A stretch of DNA of 64,000 nucleotides from Hymenolepis diminuta. Lineage: Eukaryota; Platyhelminthes; Cestoda; Cyclophyllidea; Hymenolepididae. A model generated the notes under the pieces. That model worked only from the letters and a program-made list of their open reading frames with translations. It ran no database searches and had not been told where the DNA came from. The position numbers and the translations under genes were made by a program. Positions 25,201 to 37,789 of this stretch are shown piece after piece. Where the stretch lies: the NCBI GenBank assembly GCA_900708905.1, contig CAADRB010000021.1, forward strand, positions 956,258 to 1,020,257, given 5' to 3'. Position 1 is the first letter of the stretch, and every line of letters starts with the position of its first letter.

Positions 25201-27613
25201 TTTTAATGAATTTTATACCCTTTCATTCGGTATTGTCTTATGTAAAAGATTTTCCTTAACACAGCCTACAGGGACCATGCTTCCGCACTATTTATCTGGC
25301 GACTAGCAATTATTAAATAAGTAGATGGATAAAAAGGGAAAATATTTGCCCTTTCTGCCCAAAAAATATCATGATTTAAATGTCATTTTTATTATTTTTA
25401 GTAAAATTCCTAAATAACGTCCAATTTAGGATGACCGGATGATTGGGAAATTTTAGCTTATTGTTGCATTACTTAACATTCCCGGAATGAATCGTAGCAA
25501 TTTTTATCTTCTTTATCTTCTCCTTTGTTTTCATTTATTAATCTTGAATTCCTCTCTTAGATCTGATCTTTTCTTAAAAATTTTAAGGAAAACAGTTTAT
25601 ATCTAAAAAAATATTACTCATGATAATCGAATTAAATAAAATTAAAAAATAAATGGGGAACGCCTTAGAAGTAATTAAATAATAGTTGCACCTTATTTAA
25701 TTAAATAAATCCAAATATATTGCATATTTTTAAAAAAATGTAATGCTACTCATTTTCCGCAAAATATTTCATCGTTCGCAAAAACAGGATAACTTTTCAG
25801 GCAATAAGAGGTGGAAAATAAATGACAGTTCTTGCCTAAAATGAGGCGTTCTAAATCCTAGTCTGCAAAAGATAGGAATCTCTCCACTTCTAGACCATAT
25901 TTTGAGTGAAGATAGAGTCACTCATTGAAGCAAAACACACTCTGAATATGGTTTTTTTCAGCTACTGTCGAAATCGATAACGGCAAACAAGAAGTTATTA
26001 CTTTGAGCAGATTTGTAAAAACTGATTCTTAATGAAAAATAAGAAATAATGATTAATTTCCTCTCAAAATTTAAATAAATTACAAATCTACTTCATATTA
26101 AACGATGAAGAATTAAGTTTAATTTCAGAGCAATTTCTTGCTGAGTTTAAGAGCACAGTTATTAAAATGCTGAATGAAAGACACTTTTGCTTTTGTGTAA
26201 GTGAGAATTTCGAGAGGATTATCATTTTCTAGAACTACCTCACATTCTGACAGATTATTTTCGATACCGGAAGGATCGTAGTTTACAAATATATGAGGAA
26301 ACACAACCTTTAATTATACCTTCTCGTTAACTGAGTGAACAGAGCTATGCCACTGACAACAAATTATTACTTTCAATTAAATGAGTAATTAATTAACAGT
26401 GAAATATTGTAAAATTAAGAACTCCAATGGCTTTCATGAATAATAATTTTAATGCCACAGATGATGAATATCCTTCAATTAATCAGTTCTTCTACACATG
26501 TCAGAAACGATTTATGAAATAGTTGGTCTTGAAAATACATATGAATGTAAGTGCTCAATGTCAAACAATTTCTTCCATCCAGAGCAGGATTTAATTCAGC
26601 AATCACGAATGCCGCAATCAGGTCTGTGAAAGCAGACATCAAGAAATCGGCGCTTATTTAAACCTATATGGATTGCTAAAGGAAGTGATTAATTCTGGTG
26701 AATGGGTGTGATGCAAGAATACAATTTTTTTCAAGAGTGACTTCAAGATACTTATTCCCTTTCAAGGATTGTTAATACTCCACCTAAATAGGCGTATGAT
26801 CGAAGCAAACTAATTGCTCTTAAATATCTTAAGACAAAAAGGTTATAAATTTAAAGAGGGACTAATATTTCCCAAACCATTAAATTTCTGAACTGAATTT
26901 CATCGGTTTCTTTCCCTATTATGCGCAAAATATCGGCTACCAACCTTCCCTTGCCATTCGTATTCTTAACATGAAATAACTCATCTTTTTATTCCAAAAT
27001 GGATCAAAAGATGCATATATATTCGTTCAACTTTACTTTGTTAGAAATGAATTTGCTGGGTAATAAATACTAATGAAATTGAAATATTTTAAACCCCAGA
27101 AAATTAATCTTTTTTTGCCAAATTCCTATTTTAAGTTTACGTTTTGTAATATTTTACTATTAATTCAATTAAGGGCATAAAAGAATAATCAGAAATCACT
27201 TCAACCGCACAGATCAGAACTAAAGGGAGCATAATAGAAAAAAAATGACAGGAATGTTTGAGGTCAAATTGAATAAGAAATCATTCATATTTTTCCTTTT
27301 ACTGTTAATCATAAATCTAATAGAAATTTTATAGGAGCACTCAAGCTTTTTAAATGTGGTGTTACATTATAGAATTTTATATAAAATTTAAATACAACAA
27401 TTTAATGTTAAAATAAATTTTTATCAATTTGATGATAAACAGCCGTAAATTGCAGGGAAAGAATATGGGAAAAAATTTCTTAACGAATAATAATAATGAG
27501 CATTAATAAATGTTCATTAAAAATATTATGTACCTTTTTTTACCGACCTCTCCAACAACTGCAATACAATGCCCAACATCCAAAGTGGATGGAAATTGAA
27601 ATTTAATTCCCAT
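19281..27613 (-). CDS. Galectin-fold protein with altered sugar site and long C-terminal tail
   Basis: Model: complement of exons 19281-20231, 23946-24249, 27534-27613; 444 residues; phases 2 and 0 join in frame. Residues 1 to about 165 follow the galectin carbohydrate-recognition domain: FPSTLDVG (7-14), KKRFFLKL (25-32), AFNPDAL (38-44), W87, FRPGELF, YFEVYLNS (126-133), then IVIEGDCRISKMFF near the end of the fold. Known galectins use H-x-NPR and WGxExR to hold beta-galactosides. Here HFNPR reads AFNPD, and only the Trp remains of WGxExR (EWEVC), so classical lactose binding is doubtful. About 33 extra residues, rich in Ser, Pro and Thr, sit between the NPR-like strand and the Trp. Residues 166-444 are a Ser/Pro/Arg-rich, probably disordered tail with an acidic patch (SDEEDDGKE) and basic RRRS near the end. 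No signal peptide is seen, as is usual for galectins. Two introns of 3.7 and 3.3 kb split the domain. The family call rests on motif order; the tail has no match I recognise. Confidence 0.75.
20232..23945 (-). other. Galectin-like gene intron 2, no other gene seen
   Basis: 3.7 kb, donor GAG/GTGAGT and acceptor CTTACAG on the minus strand. Very AT-rich. The flanking exons join exactly in the middle of the conserved beta-strand (YFE/VYLNS), so no exon is missing. No ORF or RNA gene supported. Confidence 0.6.
24250..27533 (-). other. Galectin-like gene intron 1, no other gene seen
   Basis: 3.3 kb, donor AG/GTACAT and acceptor CATATAG on the minus strand. AT-rich. A B-box-like GGGCTCGATACTCC at about 24593 hints at a worn tRNA-derived repeat. 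Nothing else supported. Confidence 0.55.
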
Positions 27614-30347
27614 TTTCACAATTAATAAGAGAATTGAAAAGAAGCTGACACCTGGCGTTAGAAACTCCACTCACAATGAGTCAGGAATTCAAAATCCTTC
27701 GAATTCACTGGCTATTTTCAAAATGCATGGATCATACGGTGAATGCAATTCTGCTATCATGATCACAGTTACGATGTCAAACGAAGCTGTGTTGGAAGTG
27801 AACCAATCAGAACCCAAGATTCCTTTAACCACTCACGTTCATGAAAGAAGTGGACTTAGGTGCAAGAAGATGGCGAGAAATGTGATTGAAGTTACTAAGC
27901 CAAACAAATTTATTATTATCACACTAAAATGTGTGCCTAACTTTCCATCAAAGACTTGGTAAGGGAATATAACGGAAAATCTCATTAGGCTGATATAATT
28001 GAAGCTAGTGATCACATTTTAGGGTTCAAAACCCTATTAGTTTGGATTTGTTTTATTCGACTGGGAGAAAAGCAATCACCATGTCTGAACAAGCGGGTCG
28101 ATTTTTTGTGGCGATTGACTTGGTCTTCCCTTATCCTTATTGCCTTCTTCGGCCGAGATGACTAGAAATGATTAGTGGCAGTGCCTATATATGATAACTT
28201 TGTTAGTTTGTCTTGTCTACTTGTGGCTGAAATAAGGTATAGATGAATCAAAGTGGCAAGACCAACTGTTCAATTATAGTAACTGGTGAAAAATCTCTAA
28301 ATGAGGCGGGCATGAAATAATCCAGAAAGCTCAGGATCAAATTGTCACATTTGAATATAGAAACATTCGGACATTGTAAGGTGAACTATGAAAGTGTACA
28401 ATTCAATGTTTCTAGAATTCAAAGAAAAACCGAAAGCATCTCATACTCTAACTTTATTGTCCACTCCTTATAGAAATCCCTTCATTCCTTCTGGTCATTT
28501 TTGCTACTTTGAACGGTCAGATGCTTGTAAAGGTCAATGTGGATTAATATAATTACATGACCACAAATAACACAGACCCATTAAGATTAAGAGGAAGCCT
28601 GATGTTCTCTAAAGCAAAAACAATGTATTTCTTATGGAAACTGGGACATAGGAGAAACGGGTAGTTCCCCTGCAGGCCAGCAGTGCACAAGGGATCATGC
28701 CTGTGAATGCTATTCAGGCATACCGATACATTAGATATTTATTTCATGTTTTACAATTCTGACGAAATGCATACTTGCTGACTAAGCGTAATGGTCGCAA
28801 GAACTGTTATACTAGGAATGGGTAATACATGCGGACTTTTTTGCTTACTAAGTAGCCGAGTATATGCAAAATTTGAGCTTCATGCTAATATTATTGCATA
28901 TTTACATAGTATCATATCAAGTAACAAGTTCGTCGCATATGCTGACGGGCACAATTCACAGTAGATTAGAAATGAGGCAGAATCGGATATTTTCGATGCT
29001 CTGTGTAGAATCCGCAAAATCTTTAAACAGGATTCGTTCCTCGGGCACTGAGGACTACCGTTCTTCTTCACTCACGACTGAAATCAAGTCTTCTCATTGC
29101 TTTTTTAATGACTAACCGGGAAGCTGTATCTCTCATGTGCACACTAATATTTAAACAACTTTACATTCTTAATAAAAAGGGAAGGGAAGCCTTTTTTTAA
29201 TTCTCCCTTCTTCCTCTGTGGCTGAGCAGTGGCAGCAAGGATATAACCTCAGCCAGTAGGTTGGATTTGAATTGCCATGAATTGTCATGCCAGGAATACA
29301 TCTTATTAAGATCGATTCTTTAATTTTACTAATTTTCTTTGTGATCCAAGTCTTCCAACGTATCTCTCATCTCTCAACCGTGATCTGGTTCAAACTAACT
29401 TGGAGATAACAAGTTAAAATAGAAAATGAGATGGATTATTATTCATCCTAATATTTTTAGCGCTGCATCAAGCTTAACTGGGTAATCACTTAATCAGTAT
29501 GCAGAGGACATTAAGGTTCTGATTACTCAGAGGTAAAATAGATCGTGAGAAATGCAAATGTCACTTAATCTCCTGGATTTTCTCTCCCGTGTTTCGCTTA
29601 ATACAGCTTGCCCGCTTTTAATTTCAACTTAGATTATAATTTACTGCTAATTTGCCTTCCTTTTAGCGTAAAAAATAAATTTTTTTCTAATATAAAAGCA
29701 TATTAAGGAAAGGAATATGCCTTTAGAACATGGTGCAGTGCACCGCCTACCATCGAATTTGTCCCAATAAGGACAATTTGTCTGTCCGTATTGCCTTTTT
29801 GGCTTGGTCGCTTTAAAGCCTGATTCTTTCCACCCACTTATTTGCCACGTTCATTAAATAACAAAGGAATGATTTATGAGCACTTCAATCCAAGGTAAGG
29901 CAAAACCCCCATTCCAGAGCCAATAAATTAACAGCTAAATTGTACTAGCAATTATAAGTCGGAAGATAGGATACATTTTCAAAAAACAGGAGGGAGTAAG
30001 ATATATTCTCTCCCAAATCGGAGCTTACCAATTCCATGAAAACAGTAACAAGTGAAGTTTCAAATTGTAATAGTTTCCCACTTTCGAATATATCAATCAA
30101 ACCATTAAATTCTAAACTACACAAATTCTAGCTCAAGTTAATCTAGGTCTAATAACCAACTACTAATATCCTCAACACAAATTGAAACCAAGGAAAGTAT
30201 AAACAGATACCGTACCAAATTGTATTGTTAGAAACCACACAGAACTCATGATTTTGTAAGTATAATAGTGAATAGAGAGTGGGAACTAATGAGAAATGAG
30301 TGATTATATACATAGAGTAGTGAGGAGTGAAAAAATCGATTGAACAC
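27614..30347. other. Intergenic region: promoter side of galectin-like gene, 3' side of TIF1 gene
   Basis: 2.7 kb. The left part should carry the galectin-like promoter and 5' untranslated region, the right part the TIF1-like 3' untranslated region. No AATAAA was found on the minus strand in the first few hundred bases below 30348. A 79-codon plus-strand frame at 27723-27962 has no recognisable content. Confidence 0.5.
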
Positions 30348-33300
30348 CTAGACTTGGAAAAATGCAGGATAGTGCGACGCCACACAAGAGTCAAGCGTAT
30401 CACGGAGGCTGCAAGCTGCTTTACGGAAGGTCGCCGATACCGATGGAACCTGAAAAAAGGGGGAAATCAATTTAATGAAATTTGATTTGATTCTTTAGCT
30501 TATTCTGAATCGTTAATGGAGATTGATACTTTCTGGTGAATTTTGTATCCATTATAATGAACCACAGATAACTTGGAGGTATGACAATCTAGTTAACTTA
30601 CATTCTATCTGCCATCTCTTAATTCTTAAACAGCTGATTTATTTTTAGCATATCTTGATTCCTTTCACAACTTAACCAAATTTTCTACAGTGTGCAAGCA
30701 ATTTGTTGATTTCCAAATTTTTGGGATTACTTTTAACCTGCTAATTGGAGCCTCGATTTGTCAAGTCCAACACTGTTAGATTTACTCTGTTCTGCCCCTC
30801 TCCCCTCCCCTCTCCAAAAATTACGAATTTTCTGTCACCGGCTCTGTCTTCTTCCAATGTTAACATAGAGGAATTTCCAAATTTGAGAAATCATTGAGAA
30901 TAAGGGAGGGTGTCACCATTTCAAACTGCGATTCACGAATTAGGAAAAGAGCATGTTCAAAATGGAGGAAAATGAAATTTTAAAGAATTATTTGTCATAA
31001 AAGACAAAGAACATGCAACTGCATATTTTGCCATTTGAATAATTTCTATAGACCATTAGGGATTCGGATTCTACCTATTGTGCACCAGTGGCGTAGCGAT
31101 TAACGTGCTCGCTTGCAAATTAGATCACGATGTCGATCCCCATCGATACACACTCAGTGAGCTGAGTGGCAATTGGCACTAGTTATTTCTGGTCTTGAGG
31201 GGAGGTGGCAGAATTCGAGTTTCTCATGAGGGAGACTCCAAGATGATACCCCTTTACTTAAAATGAGCCTCGGAAAAATCTTTCTCTGATGGACCTGGGA
31301 ATCACCATTAGCAATTTGCGATTGATCAGACGAAAAAAGCTAGACAACTATTAATCTTAGCATACTGGATTCAAAATCTGTCAAACTTGAATCAAATTAT
31401 ATCCAATTTGGTGAATAAGAAATTAAATTTATTTTTACGTACTACGACGTCGGTGTTTTGATACCTGAAGCGGTATTTGCATAACCAAAGGTGATTGAAC
31501 ACCAGATGTCATCAACTTTTCGCTATAGTCTCGATAAAGCACGTTGATTTATCTTCCATTTTTAAACTATTAAAAGTCGCTTTATTTCAGAACTTACTTT
31601 AACTAAAGTAAAGGCAATGAGATGAATAAATATTGTGGATATCCCTTTCAAAAAACGTCCAATCCATCTAATTTTACCCAGCTTTTAGGTAGTTTTACAA
31701 CTTCTAATAATCACGATACGCCTAAACAAGGATTCGAGTTTTAAAAATATGGAATAATGACACTATGAGTGCTTGCTAGGAGACCGAGTGTCAGAAATTG
31801 CCGTCGCTGGAGCCGAGATTCAGAGGGCGTACAATGACTATCACTTTTTCTGAGACAGGCACGACTAACCCCAACTATGTCTACCGACAGACTAACAGTA
31901 AAGCATTCCTATGGCATGTTTGTTTATTCCCCACTGCATATTACGGAATGGGAAAGATTTCGTGAAGATTGCACATTTTAATTAACGAAAGCGTAACACA
32001 GAATTAGCTATTGTGATTATTTAATTATACTGAGATGTTTTAATGCACTATGAAAGTGATACCTACGATATGCCCTAGTTAGCATTGGAAATTGATTGCT
32101 AGCCATGTTGACTACTTTGACTAGACCCGTAGAAGTTGACCTAATAGGGATCTTACGTTACAAAATCTGAATAGAGCCACACATTAGAACAAAACATTCA
32201 GTTAGTGCACATAGCAACGTATTTAGCTAGAGCAATATGCAGAATATGCAAACTTAGGTCTAGATAAGTGTTTATTAAAAATAGCCAAGTTCTATTGTCA
32301 CAATCAGATTGTGAAAATTCACTCAAGTAGTTAAACAACTCCACGAACATGACTGAAATCAAGGGAAGATATGTTTAAATAAAACAAAAGAATGCTCTAA
32401 CTACGGAGAAAAGAGACAAGATCAAATGATTTAAATGTATAAATATTTAGGACATGGCGAATGCTTCGATATGGGGACTAATGAAACGCCAAGATAATGC
32501 TTCATGAAAGCTAGAGCTAGAAACCCAAAGCCAAAGAATATAAATTTCCATAGTCTCGATCAGAATGTAATGAGTTCGTCACCAAGAAAACATATGGCTG
32601 AAATTCAAAAAGGTTTGAACACACGTCATTTAAATGGATTACTTTACCCCAAAGTCGTCGGATTTGGCACAAGTGTCAACAGTGAAAGTGTCAATATCAC
32701 GGATCCACTGTTCAATAGATCGTCCACTGTCGGTTTCTGACACTTCCAGGCACCGGCGCAGTCGAGTGAGACCGTGGAAAACATCGCAGAGATCTTGTAA
32801 GGAACCTTCAGCATCAGAGTTACCTTCAGACGTTGAGAGATCACAAGAGCAGATGGGACAGGAATTGGAGGAAGTGAAACATATTGCCTCAGGGAGGCAC
32901 AGTAGGCTCAACAAAATTCGGCAGCCAGACTAGAATAAAAGGGGAAAAGATCTTTATTGTAGAGTGTTATAGCTGATGCATATTTGTGTAAACCCTGTAC
33001 CAACTGTTATTATTAAATGCCTCCATTATCCTATACTGATTTGTCATTCTATGTGTTATCTGTATGTTCATTGATTCCTGCATTCTCATAATAAGTTTAA
33101 ATTAATTATATTTGGATATTTTTCGCGGCTTCTCTCTTGGGAGAGTCCAATGCACGGAATCTCTTGATGTTCGAATTAATCACATAAAATACATCAAAAG
33201 ACTGACGATTGATAACAAATAGACTTTGTTACCAAGACAAATCAACTGGTAACGTTAATGACGATAACAGTAAGTTTGCTCTTCATTGTATGACATGTGA

Positions 33301-36300
33301 AAAAGAATTACGATCATTTGAGCAACGCATTAGAAGAAGTGCCAAAGACGACTAGAACCACTTGAAACACATGTATAAAGCACACTAGAACGAAAATTAA
33401 ACGCTCACAGTAATGCGGTTGTAAGTCCCATTCGGCGACTTAGAAACAATTAAGAGATGTGATTTCAGAATTACGAAATTCCTTGGAAGCACATGATACA
33501 TTTAACTTTAAACCTCTATGTGCACTGGTGGTGCAATGTTAATTGTGAACATCTGCTAAGTTGAAGATTGTGACGTCCGTCGATGTGCATTCACTGAAGT
33601 GAATAGACAGCCACCTGTCAAAAAGAGGGATGGTAAAAAGCAAGTTTATTACAATTGTGACCACAGAATACCTTTCCACTACCCGAATCAATTACTGTTG
33701 ATACCTCCCCTAGAAGGCTTGGGAAGTCTTCTTAAGCAGATGTCCCTGGTAGGTATGGTATTACGTAAAAAAATATCAGAAGAGATGCATACGCAATGTA
33801 AGCCCTAAAACTTATCCACAATCGAATTCGCCGAATAAGTAGACAACTAGACCAAATCAAATTTTGGGAATAGCAATCAGCTAATTTTACCCACTTCTCT
33901 AGGCCTTAAACAAAAGAGTAATTTCACAATCAAGGAAATAATTACCTTGATCTAAACAAAGATGAAAGGGAGAGAAAGTATTACCATAGTTGTAGGAGAA
34001 CCAGTGTATAAGCTTTGCAGAGTGATCTATTTGTGCCTTGTTGATGAGTTGCAATTAGGTCAAAATAAATACAATTTACAAATTATACATTAAAATGGCC
34101 GAAATTGCGAGTACTTTAAAGAGTATAAGAAGTGATTCACCTTCTATTGCAAAGCCGCAACTGATTCATAGGCAGAGAGAAGAGATTCAACTTGCTAGGG
34201 AAAAAGTTTAATCTCCCATTCATGAGATATTTTTGACCGCTTGACTGTACGGACAGTCATACGCGTATGCACCCTTCTAAATATGTAAAATAGTAATGAA
34301 GTGGGCGAATTGGAGGAGAACAAAACCTAATATTGTATAAAAAGAGAATTACTCCCACCTTAGACGATGAACAAATCATCCAACGATAACTGAACCCAGC
34401 TTTGATGGGTCTACAGTCCTATGGTTCACATAATAGTAAAATAAAACTTTACAATCTACCTAAGACAACACAATGTAAAATTATATCTGAAGCAGAATAA
34501 AAAAAGCTTACAGTTGGTATTGTCGAGCAATTAGACCCGTGGAGTAGCAGACAAGAAACAAGTGAATCGGAACCCGATATCTTAAACGGAAGCCTCAAGA
34601 GGCCTTAATGCTGCCCAATTTAGACTAAAAGGTTAAAATTAACTTGTGATTTCTAGAGGTACTGAATCAGACAAACATGAGTGATTTTAACGGCACCAAT
34701 AAAGAGGATCAGACAGTGGGCTCCTACTTTAAACTGAGAATGCCAAGTATCGATATAGAAATTGTACACCATGAATCAGATTATCGATATTCAAGTTAGA
34801 ACTACAAGTTCCACATTCTTCGCTATTTCACTTTATGCTATTCCCTCAATAAATTTCCAACATATACTGAATCAAAGACGTTTTAATTTTTGTAGATGAC
34901 TGTGAAAAGAATACGTCCTTGTTATTACAGATTTTATGACAATAATTATCAAATTAATTGAAGGAAAGCGCATTTTGAGCAATAGAAAGACATCCTGAAG
35001 CCATTCAAATGAGAAACTCGAATTCTGACTATAAATGTAAAGGTATTCAGTGACTGGCCGCATGGTAAACAGTTGTAATTAGCACAATATGACCCAGATA
35101 AAAATTGTTCTCTTTGGAGTCTTTTTAAATAGTTCACATCAAGTAACGATTATTCATTTCAATCGTCAAGGGTTTTAATCTCATGACCACAGGATATGGA
35201 CATGTTGTTTACATATTAGTGCCCCCAAATCTTCCTACTACTACATATTATTTAAGACTGTAAGAATCCACTTTCTCGTTAAGATACCTCGAACTGCTCA
35301 TGAGTCCACGTTGTTTCCTCCGGTGAGCCCTCGTCAGATGAAGCAACGCCATTTTCCATATCTCGAATACGACGGACGGTTCTAGGTGATGACGATGAAC
35401 TCTTAGCGTCGGGAGAGCATAGAGAGCACATCCATTGTTGGCCTTTTGGAACAACCGACTCTTCCAAACGCGGAAGATGGCATTGTGGATGGAATGCACG
35501 AGAGCAGGTAGAACACACTAGGAGCAATCCTGAAGAGTGGCAAACTGCGCAACCACCATTCAACAAACTCGAATTATCCATCACTTCTAAGGCATCTACT
35601 TTCATTCCTTCGACACCATTAGTTAAAGGAGTAGTGGCACTTTCCTCATTGGAAGAATCATGATTCAAGGAGGACTAAACAAATAAACAAACAAGAGCAG
35701 TCAGTTAATACATAAAATAAAGTATTTCTACTGAAATGAACGAAGTAGCACATACATCACCGTTCATTTCGTTAACAGTCCAAAAAACAGTGGAGAGCGA
35801 ATTTACGACTTCTTCGGGTGATCGAGTGGGTAAGTAGTGGACACGAGTGGCGGAAGCTTTCTGCCAACCATTAGCGTCTTTTAGGTTACTCTCTTTCTCG
35901 TCTGCTGACACATCTAACGAGGCCAATTCATCTACATGGTTGGCTAGATTACTCAGTTGCTCCTCAATATGGCCAGCAAGTTGAACCAAACTTGCAGGAT
36001 CCTTGCTCTCATTATCGACCAAGAAGCGTGCAAGTCGGAGAGTATAATCAATACGATCCTACAAGGGGAATAAGTAGATTCACGAAATACACGCACACAC
36101 ACAGAAGGATTTAAAACTACTTTTATTACTTCGCAGAAGAATAATCTGCTAAAACACATAACTCAAGAGAGGCTGCTATTAGCTGGAAAAGCACAGTCAA
36201 AATCCACTGTAGATTTGGTAATTTTAGAGGTCGAGAATAAGCATTTTATTGATTATTTAGATCATCTATTCCTGTGGAATAGTGGGATTAAAAAAAAATT

Positions 36301-37787
36301 TGAGTGCTTCATTAGAAGGATTACGATAGAAACAAATGGTACTTTAATCAAATACTACCTTTTCATACTAGACTGACTGTACCCGCAAATCAGCTGCAGA
36401 GATGTACTAATTAGTTATTGGTCAACAGTGATGAAGGCATAACTGCCAAATTTATCAATTCTTCCCAATCTACAGAACTTACTGAATTTAAAATTAGAAT
36501 CACCAGGTTTAATCCAAACATGATCAAAAAGAAGCCTACAAGGATGCTCAGCACTTCCTTTTCGCAGTCAATCTGCGGAAATCCAATTGAAGGAGGGTTA
36601 AGAAACAAATGTACTAAGACCAAATAAAAACAGCGAATGCTTAACCCACTGTTCTTGGAAGAGAAATTCTACTCAATCTCGCTATCTAGAAATGGAAATA
36701 AGATTTGAAAATCATACATCTTCTTGTCTGTATTGAACAGTTTACATGAACTTCAGATGAATTCTTTACATCGAATAGACTAAATGATAATTGAAACCTA
36801 ATACAAACTTATTCGGATAAATAAATTGAATAACTTCGATTAATACGGAAAAAGTTTCCTCACATACCTAAGTAAGATTCTATGCATAATTTCAAGAGCC
36901 ATATCAATTAAGCGAAACAAGAAGGGAAAGATCGGAATGATAAAAAATTTACAATGTATACATACCGCAAGACTTTGCATGATCGCTTTAGCCGCGTGAA
37001 GTTTGCCGACATGTTCCTGGGCCACCTCATCTAACTCATCCTCAAAATCCGCCTTTTTGGCCTTAGCAATTCGTATCAGATCATCGATCGCTCGTTGATG
37101 GGCAGCTTTTGCAAGTTCAACGCTGGCAAGAATATCAGAAGGCGAGTTTTTAGCTGATTCGACATAACTCCTCAATTTTTCTACTTGAGTCTCCATGGAC
37201 TTGATTGATAAGGTAAGACTCGGTCGTATGAGTTCCGCTTTCTCTTTGACCCAACGATGCCCACCATGATCGCGATGCAAGGAGAGCTGACAATCACGAC
37301 AAGTTAAAACACCACACGTTTCACAGAAAAGTTCCAGCGCTTCCTGGGGATGAATCTCACACATTAAACCCTTCTCCCCACAATCCCCAATAATATCTAT
37401 TGTATGAGATCTAAAAGTTGGCATTCGATTGTGACCCTTGATGCATTCAGAACAAAGCCACAGGTCGCATTCTTTGCAATGACCCTGGGAAATATTTATT
37501 TCTTCGCCTTCAGCGCACCAAACACAATTCGGTGCACTATTTTGGAAAGTAAGCTTACATAGAGCACCATTGGTAATAAGCTAAAGAGCAATGACAGACA
37601 AAAATTGAGTTACCTTATCACTGATTTTATGGCATTTGGCACAACGGTACCCATTTGCAGATTTAACTTTTTCTACACATTCCTCACAAACAGTATGAAG
37701 ACAAAGAGGAAAGAGTCTAGTTGCTTCTTGTGATTTACAGATATAACACTCAAAAAGCTTTTGAGACGACTCAGATTCTTTAGTCAT
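30348..37787 (-). CDS. TIF1-type TRIM protein: RING, two B-boxes, coiled coil, PHD, divergent bromodomain
   Basis: Model: complement of exons 30348-30449, 32648-32929, 35288-35674, 35756-36058, 36966-37580, 37614-37787; 620 residues; all five introns are phase 0. RING at 14-52 (C14, C17, C29, H31, C34, C37, C49, C52). B-box 1 at about 77-117 (CVWC, CKECDLWLC, H108). B-box 2 at 132-166 (C132, H135, C144, C147, D154, C155, H160, H163, H166). Helical, probably coiled-coil stretch at about 169-258. PHD finger at 406-450 (CAVC, CSTC, H426, C429, W445, CSLC). Residues 494-620 fill the TIF1 bromodomain slot, starting with CRILLSLLCLPE, which resembles CERLLLYLYCHE of TRIM24/33. This order is that of TRIM24/28/33 and fly Bonus, nuclear co-regulators and E3 ligases that read histones; a nuclear role is inferred. 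The bromodomain lacks the usual Pro-Asp-Tyr-Tyr segment and an obvious acetyl-lysine Asn, as in TRIM28. Intron 1 is only 33 bases. The human orthologue cannot be chosen. Confidence 0.88.
30450..32647 (-). other. TIF1-like gene intron 5, contains a SINE-like copy
   Basis: 2.2 kb, donor GGG/GTAAAG and acceptor TTTTTTCAG on the minus strand. It splits the bromodomain-position region. It holds a SINE-like element near 31083 and a pyrimidine tract at 30795-30815. No other gene seen. Confidence 0.65.
31083..31260 (+). mobile_element. tRNA-derived SINE-like element, best-preserved copy
   Basis: The head looks like a tRNA gene promoter: A-box-like TGGCGTAGCGA at 31089-31099 and B-box-like TGTCGATCCCC at 31131-31141. 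The spacing suits RNA polymerase III. The tRNA-unrelated body contains GGTGGCAGAATTCGA, found exactly in the copy near 50400. Cloverleaf pairing is poor, so this is a repeat and not a working tRNA gene. Confidence 0.6.
32930..35287 (-). other. TIF1-like gene intron 4, contains a decayed SINE-like head
   Basis: 2.4 kb, donor GAG/GTATCT and acceptor TTATTCTAG on the minus strand. It holds a SINE-like fragment at about 33521-33620. No other gene supported. Confidence 0.6.
33521..33620 (+). mobile_element. Degenerate tRNA-derived SINE-like copy
   Basis: Begins TGCACTGGTGGTGCAATG and can be followed base by base against the copy at 31083 through the B-box region (CGTCGATGTGC) and the CACTGAAGTGA stretch. 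The body is lost or too diverged. Alignment was by eye. Confidence 0.4.
36059..36965 (-). other. TIF1-like gene intron 2, no other gene seen
   Basis: 0.9 kb, donor GCG/GTATGT and acceptor CCTTGTAG on the minus strand. AT-rich; two short overlapping open frames lack recognisable content. Confidence 0.6.
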
Positions 37788-37789
37788 AT

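Noticed and set aside
27723..27962. 79-codon plus-strand frame just upstream of the galectin-like gene
   Set aside because: No recognisable domain, no matched splice sites, and it overlaps the likely promoter region of the galectin-like gene.
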